Assembly: GCF_039555335.1 (NCBI RefSeq)
Contig: NC_092641.1
Location: forward strand, 33,381,548 to 33,445,547
Source: Amphiura filiformis
Taxonomy: Eukaryota; Echinodermata; Ophiuroidea; Amphilepidida; Amphiuridae
Direction: 5' to 3'
DNA length: 64,000 nucleotides
The notes under the pieces were generated by a model. The model saw nothing but the letters and a program-made list of their open reading frames with translations, had not been told where the DNA came from and made no database searches. The position numbers and the translations under genes are program-made. The stretch's first letter is position 1, and each line of letters starts with the position of its first letter. Below, in pieces: positions 11,072 to 21,780 of this stretch.

Positions 11072-11560
11072 AAACAAACTTGTGCTTCAAACTACATATT
11101 AATATTTTTAAGTTGCCCATAACATGGTGTATTATTTCTTTAAGGGGATACTACACCCCTGCCCAATTTTGTGCCTATTATTGCATTTTTCTCAAAAATT
11201 ATAGCGCATTGGTGACAAGTAAGATATGTATATTATAGGGGCAAGGACTACAACTACTGCACTGGAAATTTTATTTCAGCACAGACAACAGTTGTGGAGT
11301 TACAGTCAAAAATGAGGGAAAACCAATATTTGATCAATAACTACTTGCCCTGAGTTCCTGAATTTTCAGTGTAGTAGTTGTAGTCCTTGCCCCTTTAATA
11401 TACATATCTTAATACCTGTCACCAATGTGCTATAATTTTTGATAAAAATGCAAAAATAGGCACAAATTTGGCCAGGGGTATAGTACCCCCTTAATGCATT
11501 GCAATGGTTACAAGTCATGATGTAAGTCTCAATAATATGTAGTTTGAAGCACAAGTTTGT
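11072..11560. mobile_element. Foldback with ~190-bp arms and TTAA-bounded core
   Basis: The left arm runs ACAAACTTGTGCTTCAAAC ... ATAGGGGCAAGGACTACAAC and the right arm is its reverse complement with ~85% match. Inside the arms, TTAAGGGGATACTACACC (11141) faces GGTATAGTACCCCCTTAA (ending ~11494). TTAA plus this end suggests a Kolobok- or piggyBac-like non-autonomous element nested in, or forming the core of, the larger palindrome. Confidence 0.75.
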
Positions 11561-11794
11561 TCCCAATTCACATACACATCGTTCATCCTGTCAAGTTTGT
11601 TTTGATCCAAGCGAGGTCATTTTAAATGTCGCGCCAGTCTAATTGGACTGCTCATGCACATTAGGTACAATTAGTTATTGAGCAGAAAATTGGGTTGCTT
11701 GATCTGAGCATGCATGCACATAAATCCGTAACAGACCTGGCTCATTGCACACTGGTGAATTCCGATCCCCTTTTTTTTTTTTTTGTCTGAGGTA

Positions 11795-13413
11795 ATAGTA
11801 GATGGTGATGTGGTTATATAATAGTGGGTGGCGGGGGTAAGGGTGGTGATGGAGTAGGGTTGTTGCCTTGTCAGGGTAAGTTGGTGGCATGTTAGGGTGG
11901 TGCGGTAGGGTTGTCTGGGTGGTAATAGTGGGTGGTGATGTAAGGTTAGTGGGGTAATAGTGGGTGGTGGTCTGTGGAGTCATAGTGGGTGGTATTGTAA
12001 TTATAGTTGGTGGGGTCATAGTGGATGGTGGTTATATTTCCCCCTACATGTAGTCCATACTTGACATTCTAGTCAGAACAGATCGAGAAGCCAACACATG
12101 ACTCAACCAAACAATTTGTGACACTCATGCATCAACTTAAGTTGGTAAGTTGGTGGCGGGTTGTCTGGGTGGTAATAGTGGTAATAGTGGGTGGTGGTGT
12201 AAGGTTAGTGGGGTAAAAGTGGGTGGCAGGTTAGGTGGTGGGGTAGGGTTGTCTGGGTGGTAATAGTGGGTGGTAGTGCAGTAAAAAAAAATTTGCCTCA
12301 ATGATGAGTAAAAAAAAATATTTTCCCTACCCAGCTCTGTACAAAGGTATACATTAAAATTAAAATTAAAATTGAAAAAGATAAAAGATAAAATTTGCTT
12401 CCAAGTCAGCGAAAAAAAAATTCTGCCTGACCCAAACTCCCTAGCCCCGATAATATCCAATGGTGCCCCTAGTGGGTTGCAGGTTAGGGTGGTGGGTAGG
12501 GTTGTCTAGGTGGTAATAGTGGGTGGTGGTGGTGTAAGGTTAGTGAGGTAATAGTGGGTGGCAGGTTAGGGTGGTGGGGTTGGGTTGTTTGGGTGGTAAT
12601 AGTGGGTGGTAGTGCAAGGTTACTTGGGGGTAATAGTGGGTGGCAGGTTAGGGGTGGGTTGGGTTGTCTGGGTGGTAATAGTGAGTGGTGGTGCAAGGTT
12701 AGTGGGGTAATAGTGGGTGGCAGGTTAGGGTGGTGGGTGGGGTAGGGTTATTTGGGTGGTAATAGTGGGTGGTATAGTGCAAGGTTACTTGGGGTAATCG
12801 TGGGTGGCAGGTTAGGGTGGTGGGGTAAGGTTGTCTGGGTGGTAATAGTGGGTGGTGGTGCAAGGTTAGTGGGGTAATAGTGGTTTGCAGGTTAGGGTGG
12901 TGAGTGGGGTTGTCTGGGTGGTGGTGGTGGGGTAGGGTTGTCTGGGTGATAATAGTGGGTGGTGGTGCAAGGTTAGTGGGGTAATAGTGGGTTGCAGGTT
13001 AGGGTGGTGGGTAGGGTTGTCTGGGTGGTGGTGGTGGGGTAGGGTTGTCTGGGTGGTAATAGTGGGTGGTGGTGCAAGGTTAGTGGGGTAATAGTGGGTT
13101 GCAGGTTAGGGTGGTGGGTAGGGTTGTCTGGGTGGTGGTGGTGGGGTAGGGTTGTCTGGGTGGTAATAGTGGGTGGTGGTGCAAGGTTAGTGGGGTAATA
13201 GTGGGTTGCAGGTTAGGGTGGTGGATAGGGTTGTCTGGGTGGTGGTGGTGGGGTAGGGTTGTCTGGGTGGTAATAGTGGGTGGTGGTGTAAGGTTAGTGG
13301 GGTAATAGTGGGTGGCAGGTTAGGGTGGTGGGTAGGGTTGTCTGGGTGGTGGTGGTGGGGTAGGGTTGTCTGGGTGGTAATAGTGGGTGGTGGTGTAAGG
13401 TTAGTGGGGTAAT
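11795..13413. repeat. G-rich minisatellite, 80-107-bp unit
   Basis: The unit contains GGTGGTAATAGTGGGTGG, GCAAGGTTAGTGGGGTAATA and CAGGTTAGGGTGG. Early units are ~80-86 bp. From ~12863 the period is 106-108 bp, apparently after gaining an extra GGTGGTGGTGGGGTAGGG block, and five near-identical copies follow. Unrelated DNA interrupts the array at ~12030-12140 and ~12280-12465. Many GGG runs on + could form G-quadruplexes, and GGTTAGGG / GGGTAGGGTT resemble telomeric variants. Open frames across it are artefacts of the repeat. Confidence 0.9.
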
Positions 13414-13711
13414 AGATCTAATATTTGTAGCTTATAATTGATGATATTGTGCTCCAAATAATGCACTGATAGAGACTTTATGAAAGATTTTCAAATATCT
13501 GTGAAGCCAATGGTGGCGAAAGCGCAGGCAAGACTAGTGATTCAAGTACTGTTTATGTGCAAAAAGGCTGATGTAGTAAGCATGCTGACAAGCACCAATA
13601 AATCACACAAGATTGGGTGGATTGGTAATTGTGGTCAATCCTTAATAACATATATTAATGTGTTTTATTACACATATGTCAATACAGCATGTATTGGACT
13701 CGCTACACTGT

Positions 13712-13738
13712 GTTTCACGTTGCTAAAACGATCATCAG
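13712..13738 (-). ncRNA. Hammerhead-ribozyme-like core (tentative)
   Basis: On the minus strand CTGATGA is followed by CGTT-loop-AACG, a possible stem II, and then GAAAC. This is the conserved core order of hammerhead ribozymes, which occur in Penelope-like elements. I could not draw convincing stems I and III, so it may be a decayed copy or chance. Confidence 0.3.
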
Positions 13739-13778
13739 GCTTAAATGTGTTTAATGTTTTTACTTTTTCTGTCTACAG

Positions 13779-13861
13779 AAATTACATTGAATGCGAGTAC
13801 TACTTCAGGCTAGACAGCTGGCAGCGAATGCAAATGTATTCTGTTATGCCAAAGAAGGTAG
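13779..13861 (+). CDS. Candidate exon a of an unrecognised gene
   Basis: The acceptor TTTTTCTGTCTACAG precedes an open frame NYIECEYYFRLDSWQRMQMY followed by SVMPKKV. It ends at GTAG|gtaaat with one base left over. That base joins the GT opening the next candidate exon (14269) to make a Gly codon, so the phase fits. Rich in aromatic and charged residues; I do not recognise a family. The true 5' end is unknown because the minisatellite lies directly upstream. Confidence 0.45.
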
Positions 13862-14268
13862 GTAAATTTTAAAATTCAAATTTATCACAAAAGTCTGGTG
13901 ACTTTTTCCTCAAAATGTAGTCCGAACAGTATGCTGAAATGGTACTAGATCTAGCCAACACACAGTCACCATCAAAAATGTCAGCCTTTTACGTAAGGTT
14001 GGCTTGAAAACAAAGGCAGACCTGAAGGGGAGAATCTTGAGGGTACATGCCACAAAATAGCTTTCCATAGACTTTACGTGCAAAAGTAGTTTTGGTATAA
14101 AGGGTATAAAATAAAAAGGGTGGGTTGTATCACCACTGCCAACTATGTGTACTGACTTAAAAATCTCTTTAATCTCAAATTAACTGACTGCAATGCAATG
14201 TACTCTTTATCTAACATATCTCAAGAAGAAATTCCTTTCATCAAAATAGTCAACTTTTTTTTTGATAG

Positions 14269-14357
14269 GTAATGCTGCACTTTGTTCTACTGGTGATTTT
14301 GTTACTGTGAAGGTGCCCCAGCTGGGTCACAACAACAATTATCTATATATAGCTTGT
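14269..14357 (+). CDS. Candidate exon b of the same gene
   Basis: The acceptor is TTTTTTTTGATAG. The frame reads NAALCSTGDFVTVKVPQLGH then NNNYLYIAC and ends at a TGT|gtgagt donor in phase 0. The GDFVTVKV...YIACVV pattern, continued in exon c, looks like a small beta-barrel (Tudor/chromo-barrel-like) often found at the C-terminus of transposon-derived proteins. That is inference from pattern only. The other frames contain early stops. Confidence 0.45.
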
Positions 14358-14766
14358 GTGAGTATAATGACTATCATGATTCTTAAATGATCTTAGTAAA
14401 TTTTAACAAAATATCACTATAATATTAAACTGTGATATGTTTGATGCCACCAAGAAATTGATGTATTAAATGATATGTATCTATATTGTAATTAAAAAGA
14501 AATAACATCATCCTTTGACTGCAATTATATTTTGCCATAAACCCAAATACCACAGTATCATGTCATGTACGTACACACCGGCATGTACACAAGAGAAGTT
14601 CTTCATTGGTTGATCACCAGGGCAGTGACCTTCAGAGCCTTATTTCACCATATCAAGATGAGCACTAAATAATTGCTGAATGTATTAATGTAAATGTAAT
14701 GGCTTATTGTCACATTTGTAAGTTTCTAAAGTGGTGATATTCTCATTTTTCTGTATCTGTATACAG

Positions 14767-14814
14767 GTTGTGAAAAGGACAGATGACACAGTCCAGGTCA
14801 GATGGAGAAAGTAG
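14767..14814 (+). CDS. Candidate last exon c with stop codon
   Basis: After a TCTGTATCTGTATACAG acceptor the frame reads VVKRTDDTVQVRWRK and stops with TAG at 14812-14814. It continues exon b in phase 0 and completes the putative beta-barrel. No canonical AATAAA was noticed close behind. Three independent splice joins keeping one frame make chance less likely, but each exon is short. Confidence 0.45.
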   Translation, partial: VVKRTDDTVQVRWRK

Positions 14815-15166
14815 AGATTGGTAAATCCTTAAATTGGCCACATGGAGCAAAGGGAGATTATCTCTAAAGCCATCAAGTGGAAGATGTTGTTTATCTTTTG
14901 CAACCTCCAGCTATTGCAATGAAAGGCAGGGTTGTAGAAAATATGTTGCTGGTCAATTCTCCCTGATAAAGCAAAACAAAAGAATCATATTAATCAGACA
15001 ATGAACATAGTAATGGATAATTATATGATTATATAAATCAAGATAATTTGTACACTGCACACAAATTTTGTTTGAAAAGAATTACATGTACTGGTCACAA
15101 ATTATGTAAACAGTAAATTTATGCTGAACCTCATATATGTTGCTGTGCATTATTACTCTCTATTCC

Positions 15167-15997
15167 CCATTCCAGAAAAATACAGAACTAATTTTTTCGG
15201 ATTAAAAAAAATATTATCCTAATCCTTTAGTTAGTCCTAACTGGCAATAGAAGTCTAAGTTTAATATTTTTGCAATTTGTCCAAAAACATGCAATTTTGC
15301 ATGTTTTCTTACAATTATTGTAGTCACAAAATTGTAAGTCCTGGCACAAGTCTAAGCATACAAAATCTTGAGTGTAGGGTAAGAGTTAGCTCTTAATTTT
15401 AATATTAGGCCAACAAAAATAAAGGTTTGTCTCAAAGCTCACGGGTGGTTTGAAAACAAATGCGAAATGCGATTTTTTTTTTTATACCTGACTTCGTATT
15501 TTTATGGTATTTTGAAGGGAAAAAATCTGATTTTCGCTGAATTTTTCTGGAAAAAATGAAAAAAAAAATGAAAAAAAAAAATAAATATCAGCATTTCTTT
15601 TTTTTTTTTTCAAATCGCGATTTTACAAATCTTGCTGCGAAGCTTTGAGACACTGACCTTTTTTTTTTGGCCTTATATGTTATTTTTGCTAATTGGTTAC
15701 GAAAAAGATTGAAAAATGTGTTTTCCAAAAATTAGAATCAATGCATAACTTGAATTTAGCCTTTAGCCAAGTCTTTAGGCTTGATTGTTGACACAGAATA
15801 AGAAAATGTTCAAAAACGCCCAAAAATGCATGTTTTTGGCCCTTGTTTCCCAATATTGACCAAATATTAAAATTTTACTTTCATTGCCGGTTAGGACTAA
15901 CTAAAGGATTAGGATTTAGCTATGTTTCATGGATAATTTTCAGGATAATATTTATATAAATAAAAAAAATTTGTTCTGTACTTTTCTGGAATGAGGA
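15167..15997. mobile_element. MITE with ~80-bp inverted ends
   Basis: The left end reads CATTCCAGAAAAATACAGAA and, after a T-rich stretch, CCTAATCCTTTAGTTAGTCC. The right end carries both blocks in reverse complement (GGACTAACTAAAGGATTAGG, then TTCTGGAATG). A second palindrome lies inside around 15420-15660 (TTTGTCTCAAAGCTC facing AAGCTTTGAGACACTGACC). Non-coding. Confidence 0.75.
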
Positions 15998-16057
15998 GTA
16001 GTTTGCTGTTTCAATGATATATTTTTTAACGAATTCACTTTGCAGGAACCAGTATAG

Positions 16058-16624
16058 TACCGTAAAAACTCAATAATTAGCAGTTTTTCAAGTAAAGTGT
16101 TTGGATGAAACGTTAGACCAATAGGCCTATAAAATAAAGCGATGTTGAGGTCTCATCAGTCTCGAGTTCCAACATTTCTAATTTTTACTGGGGCAAAAGC
16201 ACTGATGAAGACCCAGCATCGCTGGATTTAGATGTTTTTGCTGACTCAACTTTTGCCATGTTCAAAGACTTTTGTCTGACACGCGCTTATTTTATAGGCC
16301 TATTGGTCTAACGGCTCGCATCCAAACACTTTACTTGGAAAACCACTTTTATCACCTACTATGCGTGCCGACGTAGCAACCTTGTCTTCTATCAATAATT
16401 AGCAGATGTGCTTATTATATCGAGCACTTTTGAAAACATGAAATTGTATGAAAGTCAGTCCTGCATTTTACCAACTGAGCTAATGGGGTTGAGACACACA
16501 TTTGCAGGTTTACTTGTTCGTATAACTATGTGAATCAATGATTTTCTCAAAAACCCTTTACACTTTTGTGGATGAGGCTTTTCATGTTAGCATGTTTTAT
16601 AAGCGCTCTCAAGTTTTTACGGTA
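16058..16624. mobile_element. Small foldback split by a second foldback
   Basis: The outer ends are TACCGTAAAAACT (16058) and AGTTTTTACGGTA (16612-16624). Inside, CAATAATTAGCAG occurs at 16071-16083 and 16393-16405. Between these, a second element has ~60-bp arms: CAAGTAAAGTGTTTGGATG, then AGACCAATAGGCCTATAAAA, with the reverse complement at ~16285-16345. The outer part also holds a minus-strand A-box-like TAGCTCAGTTGGTA near 16483-16496. Confidence 0.65.
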
Positions 16625-16677
16625 TGAAGGTGGATGAAAAACAACAACATTATCATATTACGAGGACATGTTCTTAA

Positions 16678-16900
16678 AACTTATACCCCGAATAGCCAGT
16701 ATCGGGATAATAAATTTTCTTTCCCTGATCTTATTTTCACATAACAGGACAGGGCTCCAACCAGAGCTCCAACCAAGACATGTGTAATAACCCTTGCCCT
16801 TGTCTACCCTGCTGACAGTGGTATTTGAAAATAAGATCAGGCCGAGCGGAAAGAAAGTTTATTCCCCCCCCCCCGATACTGGCTATTTGGGGGTAAAAGA
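16678..16900. mobile_element. MITE with ~60-bp inverted ends
   Basis: The left end reads ACCCCGAATAGCCAGTATCG and then CTGATCTTATTTTC. The right end has GAAAATAAGATCAG and CGATACTGGCTATTTGGGGG. A C-run near the right end has expanded. Non-coding. Confidence 0.8.
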
Positions 16901-16943
16901 TTTTAAGGGTATGTCCATGTAAATTAATAACTTTTATGACTCA

Positions 16944-17356
16944 TTCAGCATTTTTCTATTGGAATGCCGGCTTTTATCCGGTTTGGGGATTAAAGATTAC
17001 CAGTAGAAAATGATGTCCTCCGGTATTTGGCCGTGAATGCCGGTTAAATTTTCTCTGCTATTTCGCCGGCATTTATGCTAATAAAACTAGGATTTTTTCC
17101 GGAGATGAAAGCCGCCTTTCGTCAATAGAAAACCATGCACAGCTTCCGTATTCCGGTTTGCCACAGTGCAGTGGAGTACTGAAGCTTTGACAGGTTTAAT
17201 CACGATGTGGGGGTGTCAACCGCAAATATGCAAATGACATCAGCAGTATGCGGTATTTAGCGAAATAGAAAATCACGGTGAACAGGAAGATTCCGGTTTA
17301 ATCTCTAACCAGAATGATTCTTTATTATACCGTAAGTTCAATAGAAAAACGCTGAT
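16944..17356. mobile_element. MITE with CCGG-rich subterminal words
   Basis: The ends are CAGCATTTTTCTATTGGAA and TTCAATAGAAAAACGCTG. The interior carries repeated CCGGTATTTGG / TGCCGGTTAAATTT / TTCCGGTTTGCC words, often next to CTATTG or AATAGAAAA. These look like repeated protein-binding sites. Confidence 0.65.
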
Positions 17357-18940
17357 TGTAAAGACCAATTAAAAATGCCATGGCCTCTTCCTATAGGGAT
17401 TCGAATGTTTTGAAATAAAATCAAGGGTCAGAATTTTGTTGATTACTCCGAGAACCCAGAGAGATTCTTCTGAGAGATCTGATCCAAAAATTCAATAGGG
17501 TTCATGTAGTGACTGCCAAAATTCTACCCCTAGATGTCATGGAAGTTGAAAGGTCACCAGCTTGAAAGTGAAACAGACTGGGAAATTGTCAAGCATATTG
17601 TGCAGGTCTAATATATCATAATGTGCTTTTTATTCTGCCATATCGTTTATTGCTTGTGGACATTCTCCCATCTCCTTCATTTCCAATTTGGTATTATTTA
17701 TAGTGACCACGACTACTCAAGCATTGTCAAGTATTAAACTATTATTTAGCTCCAGGCATATATAGTGGCATGCTTTGTGACTTCAGTGACACATGCCGAT
17801 TCATTTATGTGCATCTCACTATCCTAAGTAGTTGTAGAAAAGGATGCAAGTGAAGCATGCAATTTTTTTTGCCATTCAATTTTTGGTTTATGTAACCAAA
17901 AATCAAGTTAGTATCTTAGACTTTCAAAATAAGATAGAACCTTCCAAAATTGTAGATATCTTTTGTAGCTTAAGATTGTAAAGCTCATGTTCATTTTAGT
18001 AATTTCATAATACTTGCTTCAATGCTCGAGCAGTTTCGGACCTATTGTTAGTGGGTTAGGGGCAAGTCTATGTGTGGTCCTTTGACATCATGATGGAAGT
18101 CAAAACTACTATATAGCTCATCAGGTGGTCGCACAAGACCCTTCGCCAACTATATGAATTAAACAATATGAATTGGACACAAAGGAAGTTTCAAATCTTG
18201 TTAATAATATTAGAAGTGAATATATCAATAACCAGTGCTCGAAATAAGGATTTCTCATTTTGTACCTCAACTTTCAAGTTGGAGTGCCATTCATCCAATA
18301 TTTAAGTATTAAACCACCATAGTTTATTACTTACTTATGTAATCTGTTTTGCAAGTTATATCATGATATGCAATTTTTGAGGTGCAAATTACGATACGGC
18401 TTATTTCGAGGGCGGCTGATATTAAACAAAGAGTTAACAAAACATTAATATTAGAAAATACAAATTCTTGGTGAAGTTGTACAAATGTACAATAATGCAA
18501 AAATAAGATCTATCAAAACAGCATGCATTTAAATCATAAAATTGTTAAATTTTAAATCTGAAAGTGTAATATTAAAGCAATTTAGGTATTATTCACTTAC
18601 AACTGATCAGTAATTGCTTTAAACAAGAAAAGATCCTAGAACTAGGAACTAGGACAATACAATTTTTATGTGTCCCAGTTATGCGCAACATGATTAAGAG
18701 TCGAGATATGCAAAATGTGCATTACTAATCAGTTTTTATTTCCTAGATTCAGTTATCCAATACAAAATGTAGCAAATGGTCTGTAATAAAAAGAGTTTGA
18801 TCCAGTGAAGGTATTTCTTGTTTGTGATTTTTTGTCATGTTGGAAATTTCATTTTAAAGTAAAACATTTTGATTTAAAACATATCTTGTTTTAAAAGTTC
18901 TTGAAACATGTCAGGTGGGAAGTTTAAAAATGATTATGAA
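17357..18940. other. No gene or clear repeat seen
   Basis: AT-rich sequence without a splice-bounded frame or a recognisable element. Confidence 0.5.
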
Positions 18941-18946
18941 ATTATA

Positions 18947-19505
18947 ATATTTTGCAGTAAACCTTTGATGAGAGCGTATTTTAAGCATACATCACATATT
19001 TACTGTGTTGAAACACACTAGTCTCTGATTGGCTGCTGAGGTGATCTACTGTTGCCATATGGAAATTTATGAATGAACTTTGCACCACACACGTTGTTAG
19101 CTCTGACTTTGTACTAGTAACATCACGGTATAATATTTTGCAGTAAACCTTTGACAAGCGTGTACTACCGTGATGTTGCAAAGTCAGAGCTCACAACGCG
19201 TACGGTGCAAAGTTCATTCATACCGTGGAATCATGGCATATTGCCTATCTGCGTCAGCAAACACACAAATTGCCAGGTCTGAACGATGGACCGCGCCAGC
19301 TGAATTCGAAAGTACGCTTGGAGGGCACAGGCATGGAAAATTCCAATCTGTGTGTTTATTAATCTGTGTGTTTATTAATCTATGATTAATTTCCACTCGG
19401 CAACAGCAGAACGCCTAAGCAGCCAATCAGAAAAGCGCATTTCAACACAGTAAATATGCAATATATGCTTAAAATACACTTTTGTCAAAGGTTTACTGCA
19501 CATAA
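18947..19505. mobile_element. MITE with ~95-bp arms and a nested palindrome
   Basis: The left end reads TTTTGCAGTAAACCTTTGA and, further in, ACTGTGTTGAAACACACTAG and GATTGGCTGCT. The right arm is the reverse complement (AGCAGCCAATCAG ... TCAAAGGTTTACTGCA). ATTATA flanks both sides (18941-18946 and 19506-19511). An inner palindrome (19070-19230: TGAATGAACTTTGCACC, GCTCTGACTTTG, ATCACGGTA) carries an extra copy of the end. Another solo end follows at 19518-19550. Confidence 0.8.
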
Positions 19506-19869
19506 ATTATAGTAGATGCTTGTCAAAGGTTTACTACAAAATATTATAGAAAAATTGGTAAAAACGATAGCAAAATTGCAATTGCTCATACGCGGAAATG
19601 ATATTTAGGTTATAAAAGTTGATGCAGGGAATAAAATCCCTGTTTAGCGTGTGAAAACAGGCTCGTGTTACCTGTTTAGGGTATCATTTTAGACAAGGAT
19701 TAAATCCTTGTTTAGGGTGCTTTCATGGGTGGTGTATTGAAATAACTTACTAATAATGCAACATGTTGGTTGTACGACCCTCAAACACCAGAATCGATTC
19801 TCGAGAAAATGAAAATAATGTATGAAAATGCAGTACTTTTAATTAAACGTGAAACAATAACACTGGAAC

Positions 19870-20240
19870 GTGCCCGGGGGGGCGCTCAACACAAATGACC
19901 ATACGGGTATACTCCCCGAAAGACCCCCTTTTGGGTTTCGCAGTCTCAAAGACCCCTATATTTGACCAAAATAAAGTCGAAAAGACCCTTGATTTTGATA
20001 ATTTCAGCTCTAAAAGACCTAAAAATGGCTCATTCCTCATATTTCTGGTTTTTTCAGGCGATTTACAACAAAAAGCCAAGAAAGACCCTTGATTTTGACT
20101 GTTCGCAGCTCCAAAATACCCCATTTTTACTTGTTCACAGCCCGGTTCGCAGCTCCGAAGACCCCTTTACCGCACGCCGTCAGCTCCCAAAGACCCACCA
20201 CTCAAAATTCGGGGAGCATACCCACCAAAAATTATTGATG
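19870..20240. mobile_element. Element with inverted ends around degenerate AAAGACCCC repeats
   Basis: ACGTGCCCGGGG and TACGGGTATACTCCCCGAA at the left face TTCGGGGAGCATACCC and CCCCGGGAACGTGC at the right. Between them are ~45-60-bp degenerate units of the type CTCAAAGACCCCTATTTTTG. Non-coding. Confidence 0.65.
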
Positions 20241-20629
20241 TGCCCCGGGAACGTGCAGGAAAAAAAAATCATGTCATGGTTGAAAAATCAACACCATAGA
20301 ATATATATATACGTAAAAAATGTTTCTTAAATAACACACAAGAACACTTCTGATGAAGTGTTCAGTAGAAGCTGTGCCACTTGAATAAGAATTTTAAATA
20401 ATGATAAAAGGAAAAGAAATGAAAACACTTATTTATCTGTAGATAAAGCGTGCAGTTTCACAGGAGTGGGGAAATTTAAGGGATCTCAATACCATAGCAT
20501 TGTGTAAATATATATTCGCTCTTTGCAAGGATCCCAAATCGAGGTTCTCCCTGCCCTGTAAAAAAAAGAAGGCTTTTGCAAAGAGTATGCGGCATTTTTT
20601 TTGCGGTGGTAGAACCCTGGGCACTACCA

Positions 20630-21075
20630 TATATTGACATACGTCATGTGCCCACAAAAAGACCCCGACAAATCCTATACCCAATGACCCCTTTTTTTTT
20701 CAGTAGCCTACATTGAATGACCCCCTTTCTTTAACAAGTAGTCCTCAAAATTTAAATTTCGGTGCGCGGCACACATTTTGAGCAAAATAAATGAGTTTTG
20801 TCTATTTTGTACTGTAAAACTGGGTAAAAAGCTATTTTTGATTGTCGATGATTTGAAATTTTGGGCGCGCCCATACAAAATCACCCCATTTTTGAGATTG
20901 TCGACATCGAATGACCCCATTTTTTTTCAGAAAATTTCTACACCAATAGTGCCAAAAATCGCTTGCCCCTTGGCTTGCCAAAATTGCTTACCACCCCCCA
21001 TTTTGGCTGGCTAAAAGATGCTTCTAAGTTTTTACCATCCCACAGTGCTCATAATTATTGCACAGTCCCTTATGT
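20630..21075. repeat. Degenerate AATGACCCCTTTTTT repeats with a dispersed end
   Basis: Successive AATGACCCC + T-run units (20680-20930) are followed by a segment ending CTCATAATTATTGCACAG. Similar ends occur at 33775-33800 (inverse) and 58205-58225, so this is a dispersed family. Non-coding. Confidence 0.55.
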
Positions 21076-21780
21076 AATATAAATACCACGCTAATCATCT
21101 ATCTACCCGGGATCATCCAGCACTCAAAGGTCGGATCTATATAATTGTGATGTCATATTTAGTGACTAACAAGAATAAAATGCTTTTTTGTGGAGAAATA
21201 GCCAAGGAAACACGTTAATCACGCTATTTTGTGATAAAGACCAGACTCGCAGAAACACACACAAACACCATAGAATGTATATACAAATCCTAACTCTGGT
21301 TATTAATACACATCGAAAAAAAAATTCCAACAGGAACAGAATTAGGGACGGACGATTTGATATGAGTAGTTGAGGCTGTGACAATTATTTTTTTCAAAAT
21401 AATCCGGATGAAATTTGGTGGGAAACGAAAAATCTACATTTTGCCTTTGAAACCCAAGGATATTCTAAGTCCAAATCAAAATGTTTAGATTTTTCACAAT
21501 GCCGAACACATTACAAAATGTACTACGTACGGTTAACTTATTTTAATAAGTTAAAACTTCATTCATAACCATCACTTTCATTCATAACCATCACATCACT
21601 TCACAAAATAATAAAATTTTACTCAAAATTCGCAAAAATAAACAATTTCCTTTCCAAAAATCAAAAAGGCTAAAACAGTACAACCAATAACATTCGAAGT
21701 GCAAATCACAATTTGCAAATATGGTAAAGTGCAATCCAAATAGCGGCCACCACTCGCAGTTTGTTCGGCGCACTAACATT
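21076..21780. other. No gene seen
   Basis: AT-rich, with a short duplicated CATTCATAACCATCAC at ~21560-21592. No coding evidence. Confidence 0.5.

Noticed and set aside
11675..12745. Thr/Pro/His-rich minus frames and Gly/Trp-rich plus frame
   Set aside because: They lie wholly in the G-rich minisatellite and show only its periodicity.
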